Shown piece by piece: positions 14,689 through 21,970 of a stretch of DNA of 21,970 nt. The stretch's first letter is position 1, and the number at the start of each line of letters is the position of its first letter. The position numbers were made by a program, and so were the translations under genes. The notes under the pieces are model-generated. The model was not told the origin of the DNA, did not search any database, and saw only the letters and a list, made by a program, of their open reading frames with translations. Source of the stretch: Desulfovibrionaceae bacterium (GTDB taxonomy: Bacteria > Desulfobacterota > Desulfovibrionia > Desulfovibrionales > Desulfovibrionaceae); contig JAGADT010000008.1 in assembly GCA_017613475.1 (NCBI GenBank), forward strand, positions 1 through 21,970, in the 5' to 3' direction.

Positions 14689-15192
14689 ATGCAAACGATT
14701 TACATGATTTTCTGCGGCATTGCTGGTGGACTGTTTTTTTTATGGCTCAAAATTCCTGGCGGTGCCATGATCGGCTCAACGGTCGGAACTATCAGCTTTT
14801 TGCTGCTGATGCAGGGAGCAGCCTTGCAAATAAAAATTCCTCCGTTATTATCGCAAATCACCTATATCGCGTTGGGAATTGTCATTGGCTCTATGTTTAG
14901 GCCTGGCTTGTTTGCGAAATTTTGGAGCATCTGGCCTGCCGTGATTGGTTCAACGCTGTTCATTCTTGGCGGTGGTCTTGTTGGTGCGTTTATCTTGTCG
15001 AAATTTGGTGTCTTAGGGCCAACCGGCGCCTACCTTGCCTCTTCCCCGGGGGGATTAAGCGCTGTAGCAGGCATTGCTGCCGAAATGGGGGAAGACGCGC
15101 CTATGATCCTCATGTGCCAGATGGTCCGCCTGTATGCTGTGCTCCTGACTACGCCTATCATCTGTAAAATTCTTCAGCATTGGCTCAAATAA
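14689..15192 (+). CDS. AbrB-type membrane protein (single-repeat form)
   Basis: The 167-residue protein is almost wholly hydrophobic, with about five membrane segments. GGLFFLWLKIPGGAMIGS near the N-terminus and YLASSPGGLSAVAGIAAEMG followed by MCQMVRLYAVLLTTPII match the 'AbrB duplication' membrane domain (often mislabelled as a transcription regulator). Most members have two copies and about 350 residues; this one has one, so it may act as a homodimer. The ATG at 14689 has GGGAGGA just upstream; a longer frame from 14641 lacks this. The function of the family is not established to my knowledge; transport is a guess. It is flanked by an AT-rich region and a terminator, so it is probably transcribed alone. 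Confidence 0.8.
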   Translation: MQTIYMIFCGIAGGLFFLWLKIPGGAMIGSTVGTISFLLLMQGAALQIKIPPLLSQITYIALGIVIGSMFRPGLFAKFWSIWPAVIGSTLFILGGGLVGAFILSKFGVLGPTGAYLASSPGGLSAVAGIAAEMGEDAPMILMCQMVRLYAVLLTTPIICKILQHWLK

Positions 15193-15216
15193 TTTGCTTT
15201 CATTAGCCCACAGAAA

Positions 15217-15253
15217 AAGCCCGGCAGCTTTACGCAGTCGGGCTTCGCTTTTT
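15217..15253. terminator. Bidirectional terminator between convergent genes
   Basis: AAGCCCG (15217-15223) pairs with CGGGCTT (15239-15245). A T-run (15249-15253) follows on the plus strand, and the A-run at 15214-15218 gives a T-run on the minus strand. It lies between the AbrB-type gene (plus) and the polytopic membrane gene (minus), so it can serve both. Confidence 0.82.
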
Positions 15254-15268
15254 GTTAGATGGCAGGCA

Positions 15269-17338
15269 TCAGCGGTATTCCGCCTTGGAGGTTGGAGCCG
15301 CGTATTGTCCATCCTGAGCGGAGGGAGACACGGGCTTGGGTGCTGTGGCTGATTCCGAAGTTGCGTTTTGTCCGTTGGCGGCAGCCGCAGCAGGTGAGGT
15401 GCTGCCCGCAGACCCGCCGGAGTCTTCTTCGCAGCATGTGGGGGGAACAGTCTGGGGCTGAGCGGCTCCACTGGCAGGTGTGGACCCTTCTGTTGACGCA
15501 GGGGCATTTGAAGACTGCCCTTGGGGCTGGTTTACCTCAGGTGCCTGGGCATCAGGGGCGCTAATTGGTGTTTCAGGTGAGGCAGCCGGAGGCTGGGCTG
15601 GGTTCTGCGCTGCCGGCTGCGCGGGCTGCTTCAGGACACGGGGAGCTTTGGGCGTGTCGGCAGGCTTTGCCGGGACGATAAGGGGGCAGGAAGGCAGGAG
15701 GATGCCCCTGGCGGTCAAGTCCGGCAGGGTGAGGAGGTTAAAGGGCTGTGCCATGGCGGCGGTAAAGAGCAGGCAGATTAAAAGACCGCCTGTGGGGAAG
15801 CGCTTATTCGTCATCGCCACCAGGAATACGGCAAAGAGCAGCAGGATAGCGCCCATGATGAACATGCCAGGGAGCTGGAGGACGTTGGTAAAGCAGAAGG
15901 AGATTGCGGCTTTTGCGCGTTCAGGCAGCATTTGCTGGATGGTGGGCATGACTGGGGCAAGCAGGAGCGGCAGCGAAACAAGCGCCATGAGAATCCCAAC
16001 AAGCGTAAAGAAAAGCCTGCTGCGCCGTATAGAAAGGTGGAGCACTGCGCGTGCTGCCAGGATGGAAGCAAGCCCTGCCAGGGGCAGGAGCATGACTTCC
16101 GTGGACGGCCAGCAGAGGGTAAGCGCTGTAAGGGTGGCCAAAAGGGAGCACCAGACCCAGCCGAGGCTTGGATTCTGCGTCCTGTTTTTCCAGATCATCA
16201 CGGGCACGTGGTGCAGTCTTTCCCAGGGGAGGCAAAGGACAACCAAGAGCCATGGCAGGGCGTAGAGCAGTGAGCGCCAGGCAAACGGCTCAATTTGTTC
16301 AGGGCGGCACAGGAAATTCTGGTACCACATGGATTCGTGGTAGTCATAGAAGGCTTTGATTGCAGGTGCCTGGCTGTTATCCATGCCAAGCCAGAAGAGC
16401 CAGCCTATGGAGAGGACAAGAAGGACGCCAAAGGCAAATACGCCGTCCAGCCCGCCTGCCCGGCGGAAGGCGCCGCGCCAGAAAAGGAAGAGCAGGCTTG
16501 CAAGCAGGGGAATGCCCAGCCCGCAGACGCCGCCGGAAAGAAAAGCCAGCACGGCAAGCACATGCCCCGCCAAAAGGGCAAGAGGCGCGCGGGTCCGGCT
16601 CCAGCCTATGCAGAGGAAGAGGAGGCTCAAAAAGAGCAGCGCGGCGAAAAGCCCGTTGGCCGTAGCCAGGTGCGTTGCCTGCACAATATGCAGCGTGCCG
16701 AGGAAAACGGCGCAGGAGGCAAAGGCGGGCAAAAGTCCGCCTGCTGTGAAAAAGGCCAGGAGCCAGAGGGCAATGCCCATGAGGGCAAGGCCTATGGCTG
16801 ACGCAGCGTGGAGCAGCGTTTCAGGCGAAAGCGCAGGCAAAAGCCCGTGGAGCAGGGCAGTGCTTTCTTTTAAGAACCAAATATGCAGCGGATAGAGCGA
16901 AGGCTCGGGCGCGCCGTTGGCGTACACAAAGAGCCCTGTGGTACCGGGAAAATTCTGTACAACGGAAAGCAGGGTTTTCTCTTCGCCGGTTAAAAGCCCG
17001 CGCATCTCAATGCCTGGCACAAGCTCAATGGCAAGGAAGAGCAGCACGGCCACTGGACCGCAGCAGGCAAGAAAACGGAACAGGCGGGAGGCAATACCGG
17101 GCCTGATTTCCGTTTGGGAGGCGTCATCCGGCGTGGGGTCGGCAGGAGGTTCTTCACTGGCTTTTGGGGGGACAGGCAGTGCACCTGCTGCTTCCGCGGG
17201 AGATGAAGCCCCTTCCGATTCTATCGGCGGTAAACCTTCCGTCTGGGAAACTGCTTCTTCGGCAGGGGAAGGAGCCTGCGGGCCCTTTTCGGGCAGGGGG
17301 AGGGATTCCAGTTTTTCGGACTCAGCGGGTTGTGGCAT
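15269..17338 (-). CDS. Large polytopic membrane protein, GT-C glycosyltransferase-like, with Pro/Ala-rich tails
   Basis: The 689-residue protein has three parts. Residues 1-80 are rich in Pro, Ala, Glu and Ser and look disordered. About 85-550 contain roughly ten or more hydrophobic helices. From about 555 to the end is a Pro/Ala/Gln/Ser-rich tail with a lone CC pair near 635. After the first helix comes GLLTGEEKTLLSVVQNF, then a loop with PSLYPLHIWFLKEST and LLHAASAIGLALMGIALWLL. This resembles the first periplasmic loop and following helices of GT-C enzymes of the ArnT/GT39 type, with Glu-Glu where those have Asp-Glu. The similarity is by eye and weak. AGGAGG lies eight bases before the ATG. 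It follows the dynamin-like gene by 77 bp on the same strand and is probably in one transcript. Substrate unknown. Confidence 0.7.
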   Translation of the reverse strand: MPQPAESEKLESLPLPEKGPQAPSPAEEAVSQTEGLPPIESEGASSPAEAAGALPVPPKASEEPPADPTPDDASQTEIRPGIASRLFRFLACCGPVAVLLFLAIELVPGIEMRGLLTGEEKTLLSVVQNFPGTTGLFVYANGAPEPSLYPLHIWFLKESTALLHGLLPALSPETLLHAASAIGLALMGIALWLLAFFTAGGLLPAFASCAVFLGTLHIVQATHLATANGLFAALLFLSLLFLCIGWSRTRAPLALLAGHVLAVLAFLSGGVCGLGIPLLASLLFLFWRGAFRRAGGLDGVFAFGVLLVLSIGWLFWLGMDNSQAPAIKAFYDYHESMWYQNFLCRPEQIEPFAWRSLLYALPWLLVVLCLPWERLHHVPVMIWKNRTQNPSLGWVWCSLLATLTALTLCWPSTEVMLLPLAGLASILAARAVLHLSIRRSRLFFTLVGILMALVSLPLLLAPVMPTIQQMLPERAKAAISFCFTNVLQLPGMFIMGAILLLFAVFLVAMTNKRFPTGGLLICLLFTAAMAQPFNLLTLPDLTARGILLPSCPLIVPAKPADTPKAPRVLKQPAQPAAQNPAQPPAASPETPISAPDAQAPEVNQPQGQSSNAPASTEGSTPASGAAQPQTVPPTCCEEDSGGSAGSTSPAAAAANGQNATSESATAPKPVSPSAQDGQYAAPTSKAEYR

Positions 17339-17415
17339 GGTGAAACCTCCTGTGATGTCCTTGGGTGTTGAGTTTTACGGCGCAGGGAAGGCGTCAGGGC
17401 GGCATGTCCTGAGTT

Positions 17416-19971
17416 TTATGGCTGTCCATCAAGGCGCGTTGAAGCGTCGGCGCTTCCCGGAAGAAGCTGCACGGCCAGTTCTTCAAGCTGCTTTTTGCCT
17501 TCCCGCTCCTGCTTTGTCGCATGGATGCGGATATCGTTCATGGTATCGATAAACAGGCGCAGGTGCGTGGCCTGGTGGAACAGGCTTTCAAGCGCCGGTG
17601 TGTAGCCATTGCTGATTTCTGCGGCGTAGAGGTCGCGGATATGCGCGTGCGCGGTAACAAGCTCATTTTTGAGCGCGTCGGCAATGCGGGAGGCGTAGCT
17701 TTCGGCTTCCTTGCGGCGTTTTTCAAGCAGCATGGTCCGGCGTTTATCCTCGCGGCCCAGGTGGTAGAGCACGCTGGCTGTTCCGGCCACGGCGGCCACA
17801 ACTACGGCGATCATGGGGCTTGAAATGCTTAAGGCCAGCATGTTGCCTACGGAAATAACCAGGGCGATCGGCCCCACGGCAGACATTCTGCCCAGCACGG
17901 CACCGCCCGAAACCAGGGCGAGCTTTTTCATGTAATGCCGCGTCTGGATCAGGAAATGGGTGGCGTCGCTGGAATCGCCGGACATCATGGAGGCGCCTTC
18001 CAGCCCGGCAAGGGTGGCCGCGGCCGTAGCCAGGCAGGTTTTGGTGCAGGCGTTGATCTCGCTGGCAAAGAGCTGGAAGCGGTGTTCCTTTTCCTGGAGC
18101 AGCTCCCGTTGCTCCTCAAGAAATTCGTCTACGCATTGGCGGGCTATGGCCTGCGCTTCCTGCGTGTCAAATTTGCGCCAGATATCGCTTTTGGCAAAGT
18201 TTTTCCCGCTGTTGGCGATGGTTTGGTTTACGGCATCCATGAGCCTGAGCGTCAGGGTTTCCTGAAAGCGCTTGAGTGAACGCTCAATGTCTCCTTCCCA
18301 GGCGTCAAGGTCTGCCTGCGCCACTTCAATGGTCTGCCTGGCCTGCTCCATAGAAAGGCGCGTGGCTTCCGCCAGCTGGGCCGCGTGGGCGTTGAGCATG
18401 GCAAGCAGTTCCTGGCCTGGCATTCGGCTGGTCGCGATCCTGGAGTGTTCGGCCAGGGCAAGGTCCATGTCTTTTTTGAGCCGGAGAAAGGTTGAGCGGA
18501 TTTTGCCCTCGCGCCGGGAAATATCGCTGTCCAGGGTGCGGGCCTCACGGAGCATGGAAAGGAGCGTGGCAAATTCGCCGATTGTTTCCGGCGTGGCGGG
18601 TTTTGAGCGCAGGCAGCGGTCAATCATGGCCTGCCGGGCGTTAAGGGCCACCACGCCCGCAACATGCACCTGGCCGGCATGGCGGCAGGCTTCCTGGAGC
18701 ATGAGCCGTGTTTGTTCCCGGGCTGCCTGGAGCACCGCGGGGTCCCTGATGAGGTCGCTGTGGGTCAGAACGCCGATAACGGTGATGCCCCGCCCCATGG
18801 TGACAAGGCGGCGCAGAAGCGTAAGTTCCGAGCCTGAGGCGGAATCCCGGGCGTCCATGACAAAAATGATGCAGTCCGCGGCAATGCCGGCATCCAGCGC
18901 GAGGTCCGCAAGGAGCATGTCTGTTGCGTTGAGCCCCGGGGTATCCACCAGAAAGGTGCCCGTGCCCAGGGGCATTTGCGGCAGGCCAATATCCACTTGT
19001 GCGATAATGCCTGAGTATGGGCCGTCCGCGCGCAGGGCTTCGCACAGCTCTTCAAGGGTATCCAGCGTGCGGCTTTGTCCGGGGCGCAGCCCGCTGACGG
19101 CAAAATTTTGCTTGATGCGCTCAAGTGAGCGGCGCAGGAGCATATCCTTTGGGTCGGTCTTAAGGCTGTTTTCAAAGGAGGCAAGCTCAGCGGGGGAAAA
19201 ACAGCGGATGGTCGCGGAAAAGGTGGGCGCGTGGTGGAAAAGCGCAACGCTCCCCGTGGTGGGGATGGCTTCCCTCACCGGCGAGACAACCTGGCCCAAA
19301 AGGGCGTTGAGCAGGGTGCTTTTGCCGCGTTTCCTTTCGCCCGTAAGGACGATGCGGAAGGGTTGGGCGGGAAGAAGCGCCTGGAAAGCTTTTACGTCGG
19401 CAATGAGCCCTTTGTTCCGGAGGCTCGAGGCAAGGCTGGCAAGCCCGGCGAGCTGCTGCCCGGCAATGGAGGGAACGTCTGCAGAACGGGGAGGAAGGGC
19501 TTTTGCACCTGGGCGGGCTTCTTTTTCGGCGGGCTGGGGCGCACTGCGCATATTTGGCGGGCAGAGAATGGCTTCCAGCCTGCTGATAAGGAGGCCGCAT
19601 GCCTCGTTTTCCTGCCCATCATCCGCTGAAAGAATATGTGCTGCGCCCTTAAAAACAGCGGCCGTGCGTTCAGTGGGCATGACCCCTTCTTCGGTTTTGG
19701 CCACAAGCTCGCGGGCGAGATCAGGAAGGGCTTCTTCACTTGGCGGGTTGAGCAGGGCATAGTGCAGGCGGGCCTGAAGCCTGGCGTGCAGGGCTTTTTC
19801 CCCAAAAATATTGCGGCAGGCTTCCTGTGTCAGCCTGTAACGCTCGTAGTCAAAGGGTCCGTGGGCGTGGGCAGCGCCTGCGAGCAGCAAGAGGGCCCTG
19901 CCGTTGAAATCCTGCTCAGGAGCAGGATCTGGCGGGGTGGGCAGCAGGGTGATCAAGGATTTTGTAGACAT
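17416..19971 (-). CDS. Bacterial dynamin-like GTPase with a TerB-like N-terminal domain
   Basis: The 851-residue protein is built like a membrane-remodelling dynamin. The G1 loop is GERKRGKS (211-218, K217), G3 is DTPG (343-346) and G4 is THSD (403-406, where N/TKxD is usual). Long charged helices follow, then a hydrophobic stretch (about 685-735) that should be the membrane-inserting paddle, then a final helical stalk. Before the GTPase, residues 23-136 (LLLLAGAAHAHGPFDYERYR ... GAAHILSADDGQENEACGLL) form two helical halves like a TerB domain, joined by a Pro/Ala linker (137-165). ATG 19971 is preferred because it starts the compact N-terminus; starts at 20034, 20046 or TTG 20058 would add up to 29 residues. 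All have weak ribosome-binding sites. It is upstream of the polytopic membrane gene and divergent from the cbpA-like gene. Confidence 0.88.
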   Translation of the reverse strand: MSTKSLITLLPTPPDPAPEQDFNGRALLLLAGAAHAHGPFDYERYRLTQEACRNIFGEKALHARLQARLHYALLNPPSEEALPDLARELVAKTEEGVMPTERTAAVFKGAAHILSADDGQENEACGLLISRLEAILCPPNMRSAPQPAEKEARPGAKALPPRSADVPSIAGQQLAGLASLASSLRNKGLIADVKAFQALLPAQPFRIVLTGERKRGKSTLLNALLGQVVSPVREAIPTTGSVALFHHAPTFSATIRCFSPAELASFENSLKTDPKDMLLRRSLERIKQNFAVSGLRPGQSRTLDTLEELCEALRADGPYSGIIAQVDIGLPQMPLGTGTFLVDTPGLNATDMLLADLALDAGIAADCIIFVMDARDSASGSELTLLRRLVTMGRGITVIGVLTHSDLIRDPAVLQAAREQTRLMLQEACRHAGQVHVAGVVALNARQAMIDRCLRSKPATPETIGEFATLLSMLREARTLDSDISRREGKIRSTFLRLKKDMDLALAEHSRIATSRMPGQELLAMLNAHAAQLAEATRLSMEQARQTIEVAQADLDAWEGDIERSLKRFQETLTLRLMDAVNQTIANSGKNFAKSDIWRKFDTQEAQAIARQCVDEFLEEQRELLQEKEHRFQLFASEINACTKTCLATAAATLAGLEGASMMSGDSSDATHFLIQTRHYMKKLALVSGGAVLGRMSAVGPIALVISVGNMLALSISSPMIAVVVAAVAGTASVLYHLGREDKRRTMLLEKRRKEAESYASRIADALKNELVTAHAHIRDLYAAEISNGYTPALESLFHQATHLRLFIDTMNDIRIHATKQEREGKKQLEELAVQLLPGSADASTRLDGQP

Positions 19972-20186
19972 GAAAACGCCTGGCTCATGGTGGATGGCAG
20001 CGCGGGTCAACGGCGCGCAGTTTCTTTTTTCCATAGCTGAATTCATGCCGTTTGCCAACAGCTTCAGGCAGGGAAACGGATGAAAGATGGCAGGAATGCC
20101 TTGACTGATTGCCAGGGAGATTTATTTCTTCCATGCAAAGGGCATTGCGCATACGCAGTAATGCCCGGTCAGGCAAGGAGGATACG
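19972..20186. other. Divergent region between the dynamin-like gene and the cbpA-like gene
   Basis: The 215-bp region contains TTGACT (20101-20106) preceded by C, giving CTTGACT, followed by AT-rich DNA that could be a promoter of either the vegetative or heat-shock type; neither -10 is convincing. A hairpin lies just before the cbpA ribosome-binding site. No CIRCE element is seen. Confidence 0.35.
20140..20166 (+). promoter_or_regulatory. Hairpin in the 5' leader of the cbpA-like gene
   Basis: GGGCAT (20140-20145) pairs with ATGCCC (20161-20166), and TGCG (20146-20149) with CGCA (20154-20157) around CATA, leaving a GTA bulge on the 3' side. The stem ends nine bases before AAGGAGG (20175-20181). 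It could tune translation or be a protein site. Confidence 0.45.
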
Positions 20187-21095
20187 ATGGCTCCTGAATA
20201 CAAAGACTATTATAAAACTCTTGGCGTCGCCCGTTCCGCGACGAAGGATGAAATTGCAAAGGCGTACAAGAAGCTTGCCCGCAAGTATCATCCTGATTTG
20301 AATCCCGGTGATAAAAAGGCAGAGGAGAAATTTAAGGACATTACTGAAGCGTATGAAGTCTTAAAGGACGAAGAAAAGCGCAAGTTATATGACAACCTTG
20401 GTCCTGACTGGCAAAATGCTTCCCGCTTTGGCGGCGCGGGTCAGGGCGGTCCCTTCGGCGGCTTTTCGTACCAGGGCCAGAACATGGGCGGCTTCAGCGA
20501 TTTCTTTGAATCGCTGTTTGGCGGCGGACGTTTTGGCGGGGAGAATCCTTTTGGCGGCTTCTCCAGCCAGGGCGGCGGGCGCCGCGGGCAGGATGTGGAA
20601 ACAGAAATCCAGATTCCCCTTGAGTTAGCCCGGCATGGCGGCGAGCGGCAGGTTTCTTTCCGTATGGGCAGCAAGCCTGTCACGCTGAAGGTCAATATTC
20701 CCGCCGGCATCCGTGAGGGAAAAAAGCTGCGCTTAAGCGGGCGCGGCTACCCCAGCATGGGCGGCGGCCAAAACGGCGACCTTTACCTCAAGGTCATGTT
20801 CGCTCCCCATCCCCAGTTTAAGGTTGAGGGGCAGGACCTTGTCTATGAAGCCCGCGTGATGCCGTGGGCAGCGGTTCTTGGCGGCAAAATCAGGGTGCCA
20901 ACGCTGGATGGCGAGGTTGAGCTGAGCCTTCCTTCAGGCACCTCAAGCGGGCGCAGGCTCCGGCTGCGCGGCAAGGGCCTTGGCCCTGACTCTGACCGCG
21001 GCGACCTTTTAGTCCGCGTGGAAATAGACGCTCCCAGGTCTGTCAGCGAAAAGGAGCGGGGACTTTGGCAGGAATTGGCAAAGCTTCATGCCTGA
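20187..21095 (+). CDS. cbpA: DnaJ-class co-chaperone, CbpA-like (no zinc finger)
   Basis: This 302-residue protein stimulates DnaK ATPase and delivers substrates. The J domain (about 7-72) has HPD at 35-37 in KKLARKYHPDLNPGD. A Gly/Phe-rich linker with repeated FGG and GGF runs from about 80 to 135, followed by two C-terminal beta domains (VETEIQIPLELARHGGERQV; LRLSGRGYPSMGG; GDLYLKVMFAPHPQF; LRLRGKGLG). The CxxCxGxG zinc region of true DnaJ is absent, so it is of the CbpA class. ATG 20187 follows AAGGAGG by five bases; a longer frame from 20109 is not used. clpB follows after 78 bp on the same strand. The MerR-type hspR/cbpM partner often found with cbpA is missing between them. Confidence 0.93.
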   Translation: MAPEYKDYYKTLGVARSATKDEIAKAYKKLARKYHPDLNPGDKKAEEKFKDITEAYEVLKDEEKRKLYDNLGPDWQNASRFGGAGQGGPFGGFSYQGQNMGGFSDFFESLFGGGRFGGENPFGGFSSQGGGRRGQDVETEIQIPLELARHGGERQVSFRMGSKPVTLKVNIPAGIREGKKLRLSGRGYPSMGGGQNGDLYLKVMFAPHPQFKVEGQDLVYEARVMPWAAVLGGKIRVPTLDGEVELSLPSGTSSGRRLRLRGKGLGPDSDRGDLLVRVEIDAPRSVSEKERGLWQELAKLHA

Positions 21096-21173
21096 CATCA
21101 GGCAGGAAAAGCGGCATTGATAAAACAATAGCTGCTGACACGTTTGAAAAAAAGAACATAAAAGAGGCAATAT

Positions 21174-21970
21174 ATGAATATCAATAAGTTTACGCAGAAA
21201 TCGCAGGAAGCGCTGGCGGCGGCACAGGGCCTTGCCGCGCAGCGGGGCCATCAGGAAGTTGATGTTGAGCATCTGGCGCTTGCCTTGGTCCTGCAGGAGC
21301 AGGGCTTTGTGGGCAGGGTGCTGGAAACCATGAATATTCAGCCCGTTGTGGTTCAGTCCGCCCTGGAAGAAGCGCTCAGAAAGCGTCCCCAGGTTCGGGG
21401 TGGCGGGGCTGAGCTGGATAAAATCGCCATTACGCAGCGCTTAGCCAAGGTGCTGGCCGATGCCGAAGCGCTTGCCGGCCGCATGCGCGACGAATATGTG
21501 AGCGTGGAGCACCTTTTTGCCGCGGCGCTGAACGAGCCGGAATCTACGGATATGGGGCGCGCCTCCCGTGAATGCCGGCTGACAGGCGAGGCCTTCATGC
21601 GGGCGCTGAAAGACCTCCGCGGCGGGCAGCGGGTTTCTTCCGCCAATCCTGAGGAAACCTATGAAGCGCTCAAGAAGTATGGGCGTGACCTGGTGGAGGC
21701 AGCGAGCAAGGGCAAGCTCGATCCTGTGATCGGGCGCGATGGGGAAATCCGCAGGGTTATCCGCATCCTTGCCAGGCGCACCAAGAACAATCCCGTGCTG
21801 ATTGGCGAAGCGGGCGTTGGCAAAACCGCCATTGTGGAAGGTTTGGCCTACCGTATTGACAAGGGCGACGTTCCTGAAGGGCTTAAGGGCAAGACGATCT
21901 TTGCGCTGGATATGGGCGCACTCATTGCCGGCGCCAAGTACTGCGGCGAATTTGAGGAACGGCTCAAGGC
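21174..21970 (+). CDS. clpB: ATP-dependent disaggregase ClpB, N-terminal part (gene runs off the right edge)
   Basis: ClpB is a hexameric AAA+ machine that pulls proteins out of aggregates together with DnaK and a J protein. The visible 265 codons cover the two-repeat Clp N-domain (1 to about 145), the linker, and the first AAA+ module: YGRDLVEAASKGKLDPVIGRD, then Walker A GEAGVGKT (211-218) and the substrate-gripping pore loop at GAKYCGEFEERLK. In ClpB proteins that loop reads KYRG; here codon 257 is TGC (Cys) instead of an Arg codon, while the key tyrosine Y256 is kept. AGAGG lies about six bases before ATG 21174. It probably shares a transcript with the cbpA-like gene, fitting their joint role. 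Confidence 0.96.
   Translation, partial: MNINKFTQKSQEALAAAQGLAAQRGHQEVDVEHLALALVLQEQGFVGRVLETMNIQPVVVQSALEEALRKRPQVRGGGAELDKIAITQRLAKVLADAEALAGRMRDEYVSVEHLFAAALNEPESTDMGRASRECRLTGEAFMRALKDLRGGQRVSSANPEETYEALKKYGRDLVEAASKGKLDPVIGRDGEIRRVIRILARRTKNNPVLIGEAGVGKTAIVEGLAYRIDKGDVPEGLKGKTIFALDMGALIAGAKYCGEFEERLK

Noticed and set aside
17370..17421. Direct repeat GAGTTTTA(C/T)GG between the dynamin-like and membrane genes
   Set aside because: It has only two imperfect copies of 11 bp, one overlapping the stop codon; too little to support an element.
18272..19762. Long plus-strand frame of nearly 500 codons within the dynamin-like gene
   Set aside because: Its Arg/Ser-rich product is typical of a reverse-frame shadow; the minus-strand frame has complete GTPase motifs.
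20041..20186. CIRCE (HrcA) operator before the chaperone genes
   Set aside because: No GCACTC...GAGTGC pair is present; the only dyad is GGGCAT...ATGCCC.

Overview
The window looks like a chromosomal core segment of a Gram-negative anaerobe, most likely a deltaproteobacterium close to Desulfovibrionaceae (Desulfovibrio, Bilophila, Mailhella). The taxonomic call is inference. It rests on a ferredoxin-linked 2-oxoacid oxidoreductase in D-A-B-C order joined to succinyl-CoA synthetase, a lipoprotein-maturation gene (lgt), a one-repeat AbrB-type membrane protein and the overall gene style. I see no tRNA, rRNA, insertion sequence, prophage or CRISPR array. Almost all of the sequence is explained by intact genes; the rho gene at the left edge and the clpB gene at the right edge are cut by the window.

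Left part (1-9090): rho (minus, N-terminus only) lies downstream of alr (alanine racemase, minus). A plus-strand long-chain acyl-CoA ligase follows; its C-terminus carries nine tandem 11-residue repeats resembling lipid-binding amphipathic helices. After a strong terminator comes a plus-strand cluster hisC-cmk-lgt, then infA with its own terminator. On the minus strand, thiM (hydroxyethylthiazole kinase) follows a CitB/DcuR-type response regulator that has no kinase gene in the window.

Centre (9091-14346): a 304-bp divergent control region with several dyads separates the response regulator from a six-gene metabolic unit, korD-korA-korB-korC-sucC-sucD. Together these interconvert 2-oxoglutarate, succinyl-CoA and succinate while reducing or oxidising ferredoxin and making or using ATP. 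A large imperfect hairpin sits between the kor and suc halves, and a perfect 12-bp terminator closes the unit. Codon choice here is cleaner than in the neighbours, suggesting high expression.

Right part (14347-21970): an AT-rich 340-bp intergenic region with palindromes precedes a small AbrB-type membrane protein. A bidirectional terminator separates this from a minus-strand pair: a bacterial dynamin-like GTPase with what looks like an N-terminal TerB-like helical domain, followed by a large polytopic membrane protein that weakly resembles GT-C glycosyltransferases and has long Pro/Ala-rich tails. Diverging from the dynamin gene is a proteostasis pair, cbpA-like dnaJ and clpB. The clpB pore loop has Cys where Arg is nearly always found.

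The best candidates for something undescribed are the acyl-CoA ligase with its apolipoprotein/synuclein-like tail, the TerB-like-dynamin/membrane-protein pair, and the structured intergenic RNAs around kor-suc and cbpA.
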